Positions 28,809 to 38,267 are shown, numbered from the stretch's first letter. The stretch is 52,037 nucleotides of DNA from Solobacterium sp. (GCA_017512555.1 JAFWFE010000003.1:1-52037), one strand, 5' to 3'. The notes: a model not told the origin generated them from the letters alone. Numbers and translations: made by a program.

Positions 28809-29731
28809 TGATCTATACCTGTACGGTAAATCCCTCACTTGACTATTATCTGACTTTTGACGAACAAATCATCCCTGGGAAGACTACCCGTGCCTCCCGT
28901 GATGAATACCATGCCGGAGGTAAGGGAATCAATGTGTCCATCATGTTGAATAACCTTCAGATTCCTTCCCGTGCTCTGGGTTTCCTTGGAGGTTTTACCA
29001 AAGACTTCTACGTGCAGCTATTACAGCAGTACCGCATGTTACAGCCGAATTTCACGTATGTGCAGGGAAACACCCGGATCAACGTCAAGATCATGGACGG
29101 TACCGATACTGACCTGAATGTCAGAGGCCCGGAAATCAAGCCGGAGAACCTGAATAACCTGTTCTTCAAGATCTCCAGACTTGATGAAGATGACTGTCTG
29201 GTATTTGCGGGATACTGTCCGGATTCGATTCGTGAACCGGTAACAGAGGTACTGAAACAGGCAATTGCTGAAGGTGTCAAGGTAGCTCTGGATACCAATC
29301 CGGAGATATTACACGAACTCGCTCCGTGTTCTCCGTTCTTTGTGAAGATCACACAGTCAGAACTGGCAGGCTATGCGGGCCGCGAGACACTGTCCAAAGA
29401 AGCAGTTATTGATGAAGCCCGTAAACTTCATGACGAAGGAGTAAAGAACGTCATTGTACTGTACGATGACCGCAGTCAGGCTGTCTATGTGTGTGATCAG
29501 GGAACCTATATCGGGAACGTGATCCGGGATAATCCTCCGGTAAGTACAGTAGGTACCGGAGATTCCATAACCGCAGGATTCATTATGAATTACATCCGTT
29601 CCCGGGATTGTATGGACTCCTTTAAGTTCGCGGTATCCTGCGGCAGCGCTACGATCTATTCCACGGGACTGGCAGAGAAAGGTGAAGTTGACGAATACTA
29701 CAAGACCGCCACACTTCTCAAAGTAGAATAA
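28808..29731 (+). CDS. PfkB-family sugar-phosphate kinase (1-phosphofructokinase-like)
   Basis: A 307-residue ribokinase-fold enzyme. MIYTCTVNPSLDYYLTFDE and YHAGGKGINVSIML are typical of the FruK/LacC group, and the C-terminal anion hole/catalytic motif reads VGTGDSITAGF. It should phosphorylate a ketose phosphate (fructose 1-phosphate or tagatose 6-phosphate) with ATP. No PTS transporter or DeoR-type regulator is adjacent, unlike the usual fru operon. GGAGGTG precedes the ATG, which overlaps the pepT stop. The next gene's ATG overlaps its stop in turn. Confidence 0.9.
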   Translation: MIYTCTVNPSLDYYLTFDEQIIPGKTTRASRDEYHAGGKGINVSIMLNNLQIPSRALGFLGGFTKDFYVQLLQQYRMLQPNFTYVQGNTRINVKIMDGTDTDLNVRGPEIKPENLNNLFFKISRLDEDDCLVFAGYCPDSIREPVTEVLKQAIAEGVKVALDTNPEILHELAPCSPFFVKITQSELAGYAGRETLSKEAVIDEARKLHDEGVKNVIVLYDDRSQAVYVCDQGTYIGNVIRDNPPVSTVGTGDSITAGFIMNYIRSRDCMDSFKFAVSCGSATIYSTGLAEKGEVDEYYKTATLLKVE

Positions 29732-30309
29732 TGCGCAGAATATTTCATATATCCGTAGTCTTCTTCCTGGTTCTGGGATTGTACGGATGTACAAAACCGG
29801 AAGAGAAGATCACGATTACCAATCCCCTGGAAATGAATACGATGAAAGCCGATACGACCGGTTACCGCTTTCTGGAGGATGATGATCCCGCCCTGGATGA
29901 ACTGGACCTCCATGAAGCCCTGCGGCTTTTTGAGGAAAACGGTACAGGAGTATTGTTCTTTGGGGCGCCTTCCTGTCCAATCTGTCAGAGAGCAATTGCC
30001 GAGATCGATATCGCAAGTAAAGACCTGGGTGTACGTTCTTACTACGTAAATACAGATATTATTATTGACGCCCTGGATTTCCGTAATCTTCTGGAGTATA
30101 CGAAAGAATACCTGGAGACGGACAGTAACGGCAGCCCGAACTTCCGTGTACCGCGGATATTTGTGATCAAGGATGGAGAGATACAGGGCACATATCTGGG
30201 ACTCCCGGATTCCGTAAAACTGGAAAACGAAAACTCACAGATGACTGCTGCACAGAAAAAAGAACTGCAGGATATCTATAAAGAATTAATGAAGAGAATT
30301 GCGGACTGA
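29731..30309 (+). CDS. thioredoxin-fold lipoprotein
   Basis: 192 residues. A signal peptide ends in the lipobox LYGC (Cys20), and the mature part has a thioredoxin fold with the redox pair Cys82-Pro-Ile-Cys85 (GAPSCPICQRA), then PRIFVIKDGEI. Similar proteins are annotated as bacteriocin-transport accessory or extracellular thiol-disulfide proteins. A role in extracytoplasmic disulfide chemistry is inferred. ATG overlaps the PfkB stop (TAATG); a terminator overlaps its own stop. Confidence 0.8.
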   Translation: MRRIFHISVVFFLVLGLYGCTKPEEKITITNPLEMNTMKADTTGYRFLEDDDPALDELDLHEALRLFEENGTGVLFFGAPSCPICQRAIAEIDIASKDLGVRSYYVNTDIIIDALDFRNLLEYTKEYLETDSNGSPNFRVPRIFVIKDGEIQGTYLGLPDSVKLENENSQMTAAQKKELQDIYKELMKRIAD

Positions 30310-30327
30310 TGCCGTAATTCTTTTTTT
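30295..30327 (+). terminator. terminator of the pepT operon
   Basis: AGAATTGCGG / CCGTAATTCT (one G-T) with a 7-base loop and seven T. It spans the stop codon and abuts the next promoter. Confidence 0.9.
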
Positions 30328-30332
30328 GGGAA

Positions 30333-30345
30333 TATAATAGTGATA
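30333..30345 (+). promoter_or_regulatory. TATAAT-N6-ATG promoter, leaderless
   Basis: TATAAT at 30333-30338, AGTGAT, ATG at 30345, directly after the preceding terminator's T run. No ribosome binding site. Confidence 0.65.
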
Positions 30346-30809
30346 TGAATTTATTTCGTTTATTCCGAAAGGAACCTGAAGAAAAATATACCGGAGATGT
30401 TGTCGACCTGATTGCGGAAAAGAAGTATCCGGGAGGAAATGACGGCGCCGGAGAAACGATCTACTACGGAATCTATGTCCATGACACAAATACACGAGTA
30501 GGATACATCGATCTGCGTCTGGGGATGAACAGGGAATTATACTATGCCGGGAATGTCGGCTATCATATCCATCCCATATTCCGCGGACATCACTATGCGT
30601 ACGAAGCGTGCTGCGTTGTCTTCCGCATTGCCCGGGACGTGTATAAGGTCAGAGAACTGATCATCACCTGCTCGCCGGAGAATACGCCTTCCAGAAAGAC
30701 CCTGGAAAGACTGCAGGGAGAATTGCTGGAGACAGTGGATGTGCCAAGTGATCACTGGTTATACCAGCGTGGTGAAACAGTAAAGAATATTTATAAATAT
30801 ACGTTATAA
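30345..30809 (+). CDS. GNAT-family N-acetyltransferase
   Basis: 154 residues. The acetyl-CoA region reads NVGYHIHPIFRGHHYAYEAC (about residues 67-86), followed by the helix and the strand LIITCSPENTPSRKTLERL. The acceptor substrate (small molecule or protein N-terminus) cannot be read from sequence. It is preceded by a leaderless-type promoter and followed 7 bases later by the cardiolipin synthase gene, which has its own promoter inside this gene's end. Confidence 0.85.
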   Translation: MNLFRLFRKEPEEKYTGDVVDLIAEKKYPGGNDGAGETIYYGIYVHDTNTRVGYIDLRLGMNRELYYAGNVGYHIHPIFRGHHYAYEACCVVFRIARDVYKVRELIITCSPENTPSRKTLERLQGELLETVDVPSDHWLYQRGETVKNIYKYTL

Positions 30810-30817
30810 TAGGTTTA
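30805..30817 (+). promoter_or_regulatory. TATAAT-N6-ATG promoter, leaderless
   Basis: TATAAT at 30805-30810 overlaps the end of the GNAT gene; AGGTTT, then ATG at 30817. No ribosome binding site. Confidence 0.6.
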
Positions 30818-32346
30818 TGCGTAGATTGTTAAAAGTAATCTTCAGCCGCTTACTGGTGGCGGCGGTGCTTGTAGTATTGCAGATCTATCTGCTTTTCATC
30901 GCTTTATACCGGGCGGCGATTTATTATAGTCTGTTACCGATCCTCAGTGCGATTGGTATCGTCATGGCATTGTACATCAACACCAGGAACGAAGATCCTT
31001 CCTACCGCTTGAGCTGGACAATTCTGGTACTGTCTCTGCCGGTACTTGGGGTTATGTTATATTTACTCTGCGCAGGACGTAAAATGCCGCAGAAGCTTGC
31101 CCGTGGCACAACCATGGCCAGTCACCGGATGGCGGATCTGCTGAGTCAGGACAAGCAGGTAATACAAGACCTGGAAGAAGATAATCCCGATTACGCGAAG
31201 ATCTTCAAGTATAATATCCGCACCAGCAATCTCCCGGTCTACCGCAATACCACCAGCAGATACTTCCGCAGCGGAGAAGAGTTTTTCCCTGTTTATCTGG
31301 AAGAACTGAAGAAAGCGAAACACTTTATCTTCATGGAATACTTTATTATCGATGATGGTGAGGTGTGGCAGAAGGTACTGGAGATACTGAAAGAGAAGGC
31401 GGCTGCCGGTGTGGAAGTAAAGCTGATCTATGATGACTTTGGCTGTTCTACGACCATGCCCAGAAACTTCGCGAAGAAGATGAATGCGTTAGGAATAGAA
31501 ACCTATCGTTTTAACCGTATACGTCCGATGTTACTGATCCAGATGAATAACCGTGACCACCGCAAGATTACCGTTATTGACAACAATACAGCGTTTACCG
31601 GAGGCATCAATCTCGCGGATGAATACATGAATATCATCAAGAGATACGGATACTGGAAAGACAGCGCAGTCATGATCAAGGGAGATGCGGTATGGAGTTT
31701 TACCGATATGTTCCTGGGGATGTACAGCTTCCTGAAGAATGATGATGAGTCTATCCGCTATGGTCAATATAACCTGCCTCATGAGATCGAGAACGGAACC
31801 GGGTATTACCAGCCGTTCAGTGATACACCCACAGACGGTGCCGATGTCGGTTTATCCGTTCACCTGAACATGATCAATTCTGCGAAGAAATATGTTTATA
31901 TCGATACACCGTATCTGGTTCTGAATGAGGATATCAAGCGCAGTCTCTGCCTGGCAGCTGCCAACGGTGTAGATGTACGTATCCTGGTTCCGCATATTCC
32001 GGATAAGCGTTATGTCTTTGCCATGACCAAGGCAAACTACGATACTCTGCTTTCTGAAGGAATCCGGATCTATGAGTTTACTCCCGGTTTCAATCATACG
32101 AAGAATATTGTGGTAGATGATGAACTGGCACTTGTGGGCAGTATCAATACCGATTACCGGAGTTATTATCTTCACCTGGAGAACGGTGTACTGATGTATG
32201 ACCGTGAGATTGCGAAAGAAATGCGTGAGGATTTCCTGCAGGCTCTGGATCTGTCCAAAGAAGTAACTCTTGAAGAAAGCAGAAAAGTATTTATTATCAT
32301 TCGTTTATTCCGTTTGTTGTTACATGTGATGGCACCGTTGTTCTGA
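30817..32346 (+). CDS. cls: cardiolipin synthase
   Basis: A 509-residue phospholipase D-superfamily enzyme that condenses two phosphatidylglycerols into cardiolipin plus glycerol at the membrane. Two or three N-terminal hydrophobic segments span about residues 10-80. Both HKD motifs are visible: NNRDHRKITVIDNN with FTGGINLADEY (first) and FNHTKNIVVDDELALVGSIN (second). The order and length match Cls. Start chosen at the leaderless ATG; no other in-frame ATG has a ribosome binding site. It is followed closely by an amidase lipoprotein gene. Confidence 0.93.
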   Translation: MRRLLKVIFSRLLVAAVLVVLQIYLLFIALYRAAIYYSLLPILSAIGIVMALYINTRNEDPSYRLSWTILVLSLPVLGVMLYLLCAGRKMPQKLARGTTMASHRMADLLSQDKQVIQDLEEDNPDYAKIFKYNIRTSNLPVYRNTTSRYFRSGEEFFPVYLEELKKAKHFIFMEYFIIDDGEVWQKVLEILKEKAAAGVEVKLIYDDFGCSTTMPRNFAKKMNALGIETYRFNRIRPMLLIQMNNRDHRKITVIDNNTAFTGGINLADEYMNIIKRYGYWKDSAVMIKGDAVWSFTDMFLGMYSFLKNDDESIRYGQYNLPHEIENGTGYYQPFSDTPTDGADVGLSVHLNMINSAKKYVYIDTPYLVLNEDIKRSLCLAAANGVDVRILVPHIPDKRYVFAMTKANYDTLLSEGIRIYEFTPGFNHTKNIVVDDELALVGSINTDYRSYYLHLENGVLMYDREIAKEMREDFLQALDLSKEVTLEESRKVFIIIRLFRLLLHVMAPLF

Positions 32347-32347
32347 T

Positions 32348-32992
32348 ATGAAAAAGATTGTGATGATCATTCTGTTTCTTCTTGTCTCAGGATGTACGCA
32401 GAAGACCGTACAGACAGAAGAACCGGAAGAAACCAAAAAAGAATATGTTACGGTAAACCGTGAAATCGAGGCTGTGGGAGATATCCCTGTAGAACATCTC
32501 TATGTGGCACACGAGAGTCCTCGACGCCCCGGAGAAATCCGGGAAATCCGGTATATTACGATCCACGAGACGGATAACCGCAGATTGACCGCAGATGCCC
32601 ATGCGCACCTGAATATGCTGATCACCAATACCGATGATATTACCAGCTGGCATTATACCGTGGATGATCACTCTATCGTGCATCATATCCCGGATAATGA
32701 AGTTGCCTGGAATGCCGGAGATAACCGTTCCAGAGACGGCGGGAATATCAACGGGATCGGTATCGAGATGTGTGTGAATCTGGATAACGATTACGAACAG
32801 ACGCTGCGTAATACAGCAGCCCTGACGGCAGCCTTGTTAGTAACGTATGAACTGGAACCGGATGCTGTACATAAACATCAGGACTATATGGAGAAGATCT
32901 GTCCGCATCGTCTGCTTACCGAAGGACGATGGGATGAGTTTACAGAACTAGTGGAAGATGAGTATCTCCGATTGACGGAAACAGAGGGATAG
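32348..32992 (+). CDS. N-acetylmuramoyl-L-alanine amidase lipoprotein
   Basis: A 214-residue amidase_2/PGRP-fold hydrolase. Lipobox VSGC (Cys16) predicts outer-face membrane anchoring. Zinc ligands are in YITIHETDNR and KHQDYMEKICPHRL, with the segment SWHYTVDDHSIVHHIPDNEVAWNA (split here: SWHYTVDDHSIVH then HIPDNEVAWNA) typical of the family. It cleaves the amide between MurNAc and L-Ala in peptidoglycan. It starts one base after the cls stop and has no clear ribosome binding site, so it probably relies on coupling. Confidence 0.9.
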   Translation: MKKIVMIILFLLVSGCTQKTVQTEEPEETKKEYVTVNREIEAVGDIPVEHLYVAHESPRRPGEIREIRYITIHETDNRRLTADAHAHLNMLITNTDDITSWHYTVDDHSIVHHIPDNEVAWNAGDNRSRDGGNINGIGIEMCVNLDNDYEQTLRNTAALTAALLVTYELEPDAVHKHQDYMEKICPHRLLTEGRWDEFTELVEDEYLRLTETEG

Positions 32993-32993
32993 T

Positions 32994-33857
32994 ATGGAAA
33001 AGTATGGATTGGTGCTTGAAGGCGGAGGTGTACGCGGAGCGTATACAGCAGGTGCTCTGGCATGGCTGAACGACCAGGGAATTGTTTTTGATTACAGCGC
33101 GGGAATATCTTCCGGAGCAGTATACCTGGCATGTTACGAACTGGCAAACAAGGAATCTGCCAGGAATATGTGCCTGTATTATGCGACAGACAAAGAAAAC
33201 GTAGGAGTTCGTGCTTTCCTGCGGGAAGGACATTATGTGGCCTATGAACATCTGATCAATGACTATCTGATCAAGAAAGAACATCTGGATGTAGAAAAAC
33301 TGAGAGATCAGAAAGTAAATATGGAAATCGGACTGTACGATCTGGAGAAAGGGGAAACCGTATGGTTCGGCAGTGAGTATCTGGAAAACAAACTGAGATT
33401 ACTGCGTGCTGCCTGTGCGCTTCCGATTGCGTCGGCACCGGTGGAATTCCACGGGAAACTCTATCTGGACGGCGGTGTCACAAAGATGATCCCGATTGAA
33501 CGTTCTGTGGAACAGGGATGCACAAAACACCTGGTCATTACCACAAAACCGGCAGACTTTGTACGTAAGCCGGGAAGTCCTGCCGTCAAGATCATGATGC
33601 GTATGTTTTATTCTGACTATCCGAAGCTGAGAGAAGACTATAATGTCCGTCACTTGAATTACTACAAGCAGATGGACCTGATTGAAAAACTGATCCAGGA
33701 AGGGAATGCCATCATGATCAGACCCACCAAGACCGTGAATGTGTCCCGGTATAAGGGAGATAGTAAGGATCTGGCAGAGTTGTACGATCTGGGTTACCAG
33801 GACATGGAAGACAGAAAAGAAGAAATCTTCCGCTTCATGGGGAAGAACAATGATTAA
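32994..33857 (+). CDS. patatin-like phospholipase (RssA/YjjU type)
   Basis: A 287-residue cytosolic esterase. The oxyanion loop LEGGGVRGAYTAGAL is at residues 8-22, the nucleophile Ser39 in GISSG (37-41), and the catalytic Asp159 in LDGGVTKMIP, completing the patatin Ser-Asp dyad. Substrate is probably a membrane lipid or acyl ester. GAGGG precedes the ATG one base after the amidase stop. The last 8 bases (ATGATTAA) overlap the next gene's start. Confidence 0.9.
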   Translation: MEKYGLVLEGGGVRGAYTAGALAWLNDQGIVFDYSAGISSGAVYLACYELANKESARNMCLYYATDKENVGVRAFLREGHYVAYEHLINDYLIKKEHLDVEKLRDQKVNMEIGLYDLEKGETVWFGSEYLENKLRLLRAACALPIASAPVEFHGKLYLDGGVTKMIPIERSVEQGCTKHLVITTKPADFVRKPGSPAVKIMMRMFYSDYPKLREDYNVRHLNYYKQMDLIEKLIQEGNAIMIRPTKTVNVSRYKGDSKDLAELYDLGYQDMEDRKEEIFRFMGKNND

Positions 33858-34662
33858 ACTTGTCGTATGTGATCTTGACGGTACGATCATCGATGAACAG
33901 AATCACTGTGACGTTTCAGTGACGGAAACGATCCGGAAACTACATGAGTCCGGCATCGCGTTTGCGATATGTACAGGACGTCCAATCGATACAATTACGG
34001 GTATGATGAAGGACTGGGGTCTGGCAGGTATCACGGACTTCATCGTCGGCAGTAACGGCGGTGAGGTTGCGGATAACCGTACGGGAAAGAGATACTACTC
34101 CTACAGTCTGGATCCGGAAGTATTGTACAAGATCGTGGATGAGTACTCCGCGTTGGGGTTGATTGCGACGTACTATACTGCGGATGTCCTCTATGTCAGT
34201 GATGTCACGGAAGAAGTAAACAAGGTAATTCAGCGGATCCGGATACCCCTGGTAAAAACCGATATCAAGGCGATGATCACCAAGCCTGAGATCAAGGAGA
34301 TGTTTATCGTCGAACCTGCGCAGATGGCTGAAGTTGAGGCATATTATCAGGCACACCGGGATCCCCGGTATATCGGCTTTAAGACAGCCGTAGATTTGTT
34401 TGAGTTCAATCATCCGTTATTGTCAAAAGAAGTGGGACTGAAGATCATCACGGAGATTCTGGATATCACCGGTGATGAGGTCATGGCTTTCGGAGATACG
34501 ACGAATGACATCGAGATGCTGAAATACGCGAAGTACGGTATATGTATGGACAATGGTACGCAGGACGCCAAAGATGTGAGTTTTGACATTGCCCCGTCTA
34601 TGCATGACCAGGGTTTTGCCAGATATATTGAAGAACACATACAGAACGGAAATTATGTATAA
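33850..34662 (+). CDS. Cof-type HAD-superfamily phosphatase
   Basis: A 270-residue HAD hydrolase with the C2B cap typical of Cof/YidA. Motif I is VVCDLDGTIID (nucleophile and acid Asp), motif II TGRP, and motif III/IV VMAFGDTTNDIEML. It dephosphorylates sugar phosphates or flavin precursors in related proteins; substrate is unknown here. An in-frame ATG at 33739 would extend it 37 residues into the phospholipase gene with unrelated sequence, so the overlapping ATG at 33850 is used. It is the last gene of the cls-amidase-patatin-HAD run. Confidence 0.92.
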   Translation: MIKLVVCDLDGTIIDEQNHCDVSVTETIRKLHESGIAFAICTGRPIDTITGMMKDWGLAGITDFIVGSNGGEVADNRTGKRYYSYSLDPEVLYKIVDEYSALGLIATYYTADVLYVSDVTEEVNKVIQRIRIPLVKTDIKAMITKPEIKEMFIVEPAQMAEVEAYYQAHRDPRYIGFKTAVDLFEFNHPLLSKEVGLKIITEILDITGDEVMAFGDTTNDIEMLKYAKYGICMDNGTQDAKDVSFDIAPSMHDQGFARYIEEHIQNGNYV

Positions 34663-34687
34663 TTAAAGAGTCAGAAAGGGTTTTGTT

Positions 34688-36196
34688 ATGAAAGCGATAA
34701 TGGTGATGTATGATTCCCTGATCCGTGATCTGTTGGAACCGTACGGATGTGACTGGACGAAAACACCGAATTTTAAGCGTCTCGCCGAGAGAAGTGTAAA
34801 GTTCGATCAGTGCTATGTCGGCAGTATGCCCTGCATGCCCGCCAGACGTGAATTACATACCGGCAGAGCGAATTTCCTGCACCGCAGCTGGGGACCTCTG
34901 GAACCGTATGATGACTCTGTCCCGGAGATCCTGAAGAAAGCAGGGATCTACACACACCTGGTCAGTGATCATCAGCACTACTGGGAAGACGGAGGATGTA
35001 CATACCACACACGGTATTCATCCTGGGATGCCAGCCGGGGTCAGGAAGGTGATCCATGGCAGGCAGATCTGAATGTGAAGTTTGACCGTACAACGGTATT
35101 TAACGCCACAAATCAGATTCTGGAGAGAGTTCCTTTATACCGTAACTGGTACAGTATCGATGAACGTAACCGCCGGTATATGGACGCAGAAGAGAAGACG
35201 CCGCAGGCAGTTACCTTCAAGGGTGGTCTGCAGTTTATTGACCAGAACCATGATGTAGATAACTGGTTCCTGCAGGTAGAGACATTTGACCCGCATGGAC
35301 CGTTCTATGTCTTGAAAGATGACCGTGATCTTTATCCGCATCCGCATGAATTTGTGGGTGACGCAATGGATGACTGGCCTCCGTACGCGAAAGTCAGTGA
35401 AGATGAAAAGACGGTTGAACATGTACGTTATGTCTATGCGGCACTGATGTCCAAGTGTGACCGTTATCTGGGTAAGATCCTGGATAAGATGGATGAATAC
35501 GGACTATGGGAAGATACCATGTTGATCGTGAATACGGACCATGGTTTCCTGCTTGGCGAACATGGATGGTGGGGTAAGACAGCGATGCCGATGTGGCATG
35601 AGATCTCTCATACACCGTTGTTTGTCTATGATCCGAGATTCAAGGAAACTGCCGGTCAGACACGTCAGGAACTTGTACAGACGGTGGATATTGCGGCTAC
35701 TCTGCTGGAATTCTTCGGCCTGCCTCTGACTAAGGATATGGAAGGCAGACCTCTGCGTCAGGTAATTGAGTCTCATGAACCAATTCGAGACTACGCTGTA
35801 TTTGGTTATTACGGCAGTCAGATCGATGTTACCGACGGCAGATATGTGTATATGCATGCGGCAGAACATCCGGAAGTACAGAACTATGAATATACCCTGA
35901 TGCCTACGCATATGCGTCAGATGTTCCAGCCGGAAGAATTACAGAATATACAGTTGTCGGAACCGTTTAGTTTTACCAAGGGTATGCGTCTGATGAAGAT
36001 CAAAGCAGGTAAATCCATGGGTGATACAAACTCTTTCGGATCCATGTTATATGACAGAGGAACCGATCCCAAGGAAACAGTATTGATTGAAGATCCGGAA
36101 GTTACCGAAAGAATGAAGGGTTATATCGCTGAATTCATGACGGAAAATGACGCTCCGGAAGAGTTATTTGAACGTTACGGCTTAAAGAAACTATAG
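34688..36196 (+). CDS. sulfatase (formylglycine type)
   Basis: A 502-residue alkaline-phosphatase-superfamily sulfatase. The signature GSMPCMPARREL puts Cys49 at the formylglycine position in the Cys-type CxPxR motif; NTDHGFLLGEHGWWGK carries metal-binding residues. No signal peptide is seen, so it should act on sulfated sugars already in the cytosol. It lacks a transporter neighbour. The gene directly downstream (36244) is the radical SAM maturase that would convert Cys49 to formylglycine. AAAGGG precedes the ATG; TATAAT lies at 34658-34663, overlapping the end of the HAD gene. Confidence 0.9.
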   Translation: MKAIMVMYDSLIRDLLEPYGCDWTKTPNFKRLAERSVKFDQCYVGSMPCMPARRELHTGRANFLHRSWGPLEPYDDSVPEILKKAGIYTHLVSDHQHYWEDGGCTYHTRYSSWDASRGQEGDPWQADLNVKFDRTTVFNATNQILERVPLYRNWYSIDERNRRYMDAEEKTPQAVTFKGGLQFIDQNHDVDNWFLQVETFDPHGPFYVLKDDRDLYPHPHEFVGDAMDDWPPYAKVSEDEKTVEHVRYVYAALMSKCDRYLGKILDKMDEYGLWEDTMLIVNTDHGFLLGEHGWWGKTAMPMWHEISHTPLFVYDPRFKETAGQTRQELVQTVDIAATLLEFFGLPLTKDMEGRPLRQVIESHEPIRDYAVFGYYGSQIDVTDGRYVYMHAAEHPEVQNYEYTLMPTHMRQMFQPEELQNIQLSEPFSFTKGMRLMKIKAGKSMGDTNSFGSMLYDRGTDPKETVLIEDPEVTERMKGYIAEFMTENDAPEELFERYGLKKL

Positions 36197-36205
36197 AAAG
36201 TGTGT

Positions 36206-36232
36206 GATGGCCTGTTCATACAGGTCATCTTT
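36206..36232 (+). terminator. terminator between sulfatase and maturase genes
   Basis: GATGGCCTG / CAGGTCATC (one G-T), 6-base loop, TTT tail. It is weak in T, so partial read-through into the maturase gene is likely. Confidence 0.6.
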
Positions 36233-36243
36233 GTATGTGAGAT

Positions 36244-37347
36244 ATGCCGGCTGTAAATGTGTTGATCAAACCTGCGTCCAGTATGTGCAATATGCATTGC
36301 GACTATTGTTTTTACTGTGACGAGGCGGTAAACCGCAAACAATCTTCCTACGGATACATGAGCCGGGAAACCGCAGACAACGTGATCCGGAAGACTCTGG
36401 CATTTGCGGAAGGCGCCTGCGCATTTGCGTTTCAGGGCGGAGAACCAACACTGTGCGGGGTAGATTTTTACCGGTACTTTACCGGACAGGTGAAGAAGTA
36501 TAACACAAAGGGTCTGAAGGTGAGTTATGCCTTGCAGACCAACGGTCTGATCCTGGATGAAGAATGGTGTCAGTTCTTCGCGGAGAATCATTTCCTGCTT
36601 GGCGTATCGGTGGATGGCATACAATCAGTGCATGACCGGTACAGGCATTACAAGAACGGGAATACGTATGAAAGGATCCTGGCTAATACCAGGCTTCTGA
36701 ATCAGTACCACGTGGACTACAACATTCTTACCGTGGTGCATAAGGCATCTGCTGCGGCAGTCAAAGAGATTTACTGGAACTACCGTGAGAATGGATGGAA
36801 GTATTTGCAGTTTATTGCCTGTCTGGATCCTCTGGCGGACGAAAGAGGAAACCAGGAGTATTCTCTTACACCCGAGATCTATGCGGAATTCCTGAATACC
36901 TTGTTTGATCTCTGGTACAAGGATCTGATTCTGGGGAGAGAGCCGTATATCCGTCAGTTTGACAACTATATCGGTATCTTACTTGGCGTAGAGCCGGAAT
37001 CCTGTGAACAGAGAGGGATGTGCGCGGTACAGAACGTGATTGAGGCAGACGGAAGCGTGTATCCTTGTGATTTCTATGTACTGGATGATTATTATCTGGG
37101 AAACCTGAACAAGAATGAATACCTGGATATTTATCTTCGCAGGAAGTCCAAGGGATTTATCGAGAGATCCGCAAAGCCTCATGAAGAGTGTATGAAGTGT
37201 AAATGGGGCGTATTGTGCAGGGGGGGATGTTTCCGCAACCGTGAAAAGACACAGAGTCTGAATTACTTCTGTGAAGCATATAAAGCTTTCTTTGAGAAGA
37301 ATATCCATAAGATGATGAATGCCGCAAGGATCATCAGTCAGCGTTAG
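36244..37347 (+). CDS. anaerobic sulfatase-maturating radical SAM enzyme (anSME)
   Basis: A 367-residue radical SAM/SPASM protein. The opening IKPASSMCNMHCDYCFYC holds the CxxxCxxC cluster (Cys15, Cys19, Cys22), and the anSME hallmark FQGGEPTLCG follows. The C-terminal SPASM region (CDFYVLDDYYLGN, CMKCKWGVLCRGGC) binds two auxiliary [4Fe-4S] clusters. It oxidises the sulfatase Cys49 to C-alpha-formylglycine without oxygen, consistent with an anaerobe. The start has no clear ribosome binding site and follows a hairpin; MPAVNVLIKPAS fits the family N-terminus. Downstream genes supply candidate redox partners. Confidence 0.93.
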   Translation: MPAVNVLIKPASSMCNMHCDYCFYCDEAVNRKQSSYGYMSRETADNVIRKTLAFAEGACAFAFQGGEPTLCGVDFYRYFTGQVKKYNTKGLKVSYALQTNGLILDEEWCQFFAENHFLLGVSVDGIQSVHDRYRHYKNGNTYERILANTRLLNQYHVDYNILTVVHKASAAAVKEIYWNYRENGWKYLQFIACLDPLADERGNQEYSLTPEIYAEFLNTLFDLWYKDLILGREPYIRQFDNYIGILLGVEPESCEQRGMCAVQNVIEADGSVYPCDFYVLDDYYLGNLNKNEYLDIYLRRKSKGFIERSAKPHEECMKCKWGVLCRGGCFRNREKTQSLNYFCEAYKAFFEKNIHKMMNAARIISQR

Positions 37348-37355
37348 GAGGCAAC

Positions 37356-38258
37356 ATGAAACTGGGTAGTATTGAAGTTCCCCGGCTGGGATTGGGATGT
37401 ATGCGTATCGCATCCATGACCGATGCCCAGGCAGACACTTATATCCGTACGGCACTGGATGAAGGATTGTATTTCTTTGACCATGCGGATATCTACGGCG
37501 GAGGGCAGAGTGAGATCATCTTCGGCAAGGCTCTGAAGAGAACCGGAAGAAGAGAAGATGTCGTTCTGCAGTCCAAATGCGGAATACGGAGAGGAATGTA
37601 TGATCTTTCCAAGGAGTATATTCTGTCTTCTGTGGATGGTATTCTGGAACGTTTGCAGGTGGATTTCCTGGATGTGCTGGTCCTGCACCGTCCCGATGCA
37701 CTGATGGAACCGGAAGAGATTGCGGAGGCATTCGATCAGTTAAAAGAATCCGGCAAAGTACGTGAATTCGGTGTCAGTAATATGAACAGCAGACAGATCG
37801 AATTACTGCAGAAGTACGTGCACCAGAAGATCATTACCGATCAGATGCAGCTGAGTCTGACCAACTGTTCCATGATCCGTGAAGGAATCAACGTCAATAT
37901 TGAAGTACAGGATAAGGGCATAGACAGAGACGGGAATATCCTGGATTACTGCCGGCTGAACGATATCACGATACAGACGTGGTCACCGCTGCAGTACGGG
38001 ATGTTCTCCGGCACATTCCTGAATAATCCGGATTTCCCTGAACTGAATGCGGAATTGGACAGACAGGCAGAACAGTACGGAATTACGAAAGAGGCAGTAG
38101 CCTGTGCGTGGATCCTGCGTCATCCGGCAAAGATGCAGGTTATTGTAGGTTCAACAAATCCTGCCCGTATGCATGGATTTGCGCAGGCAGAGAAGATCTC
38201 CATGACCAGAGAAGACTGGTACCGGTTATACATCGCGGCAGGCAACAGACTGCCTTAA
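37356..38258 (+). CDS. aldo/keto reductase
   Basis: A 300-residue NADPH-dependent TIM-barrel oxidoreductase. FDHADIYGGGQSE holds the catalytic Asp and Tyr, KCGIRRG the Lys segment, VLHRPD the His, and IVGSTNPARM the cofactor-phosphate site. It reduces carbonyls of sugars or aldehydes; substrate is unknown. GTTAGGAGG precedes the ATG, 8 bases after the anSME stop, so it is in the same operon. Confidence 0.92.
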   Translation: MKLGSIEVPRLGLGCMRIASMTDAQADTYIRTALDEGLYFFDHADIYGGGQSEIIFGKALKRTGRREDVVLQSKCGIRRGMYDLSKEYILSSVDGILERLQVDFLDVLVLHRPDALMEPEEIAEAFDQLKESGKVREFGVSNMNSRQIELLQKYVHQKIITDQMQLSLTNCSMIREGINVNIEVQDKGIDRDGNILDYCRLNDITIQTWSPLQYGMFSGTFLNNPDFPELNAELDRQAEQYGITKEAVACAWILRHPAKMQVIVGSTNPARMHGFAQAEKISMTREDWYRLYIAAGNRLP

Positions 38259-38267
38259 GGAGGTATT

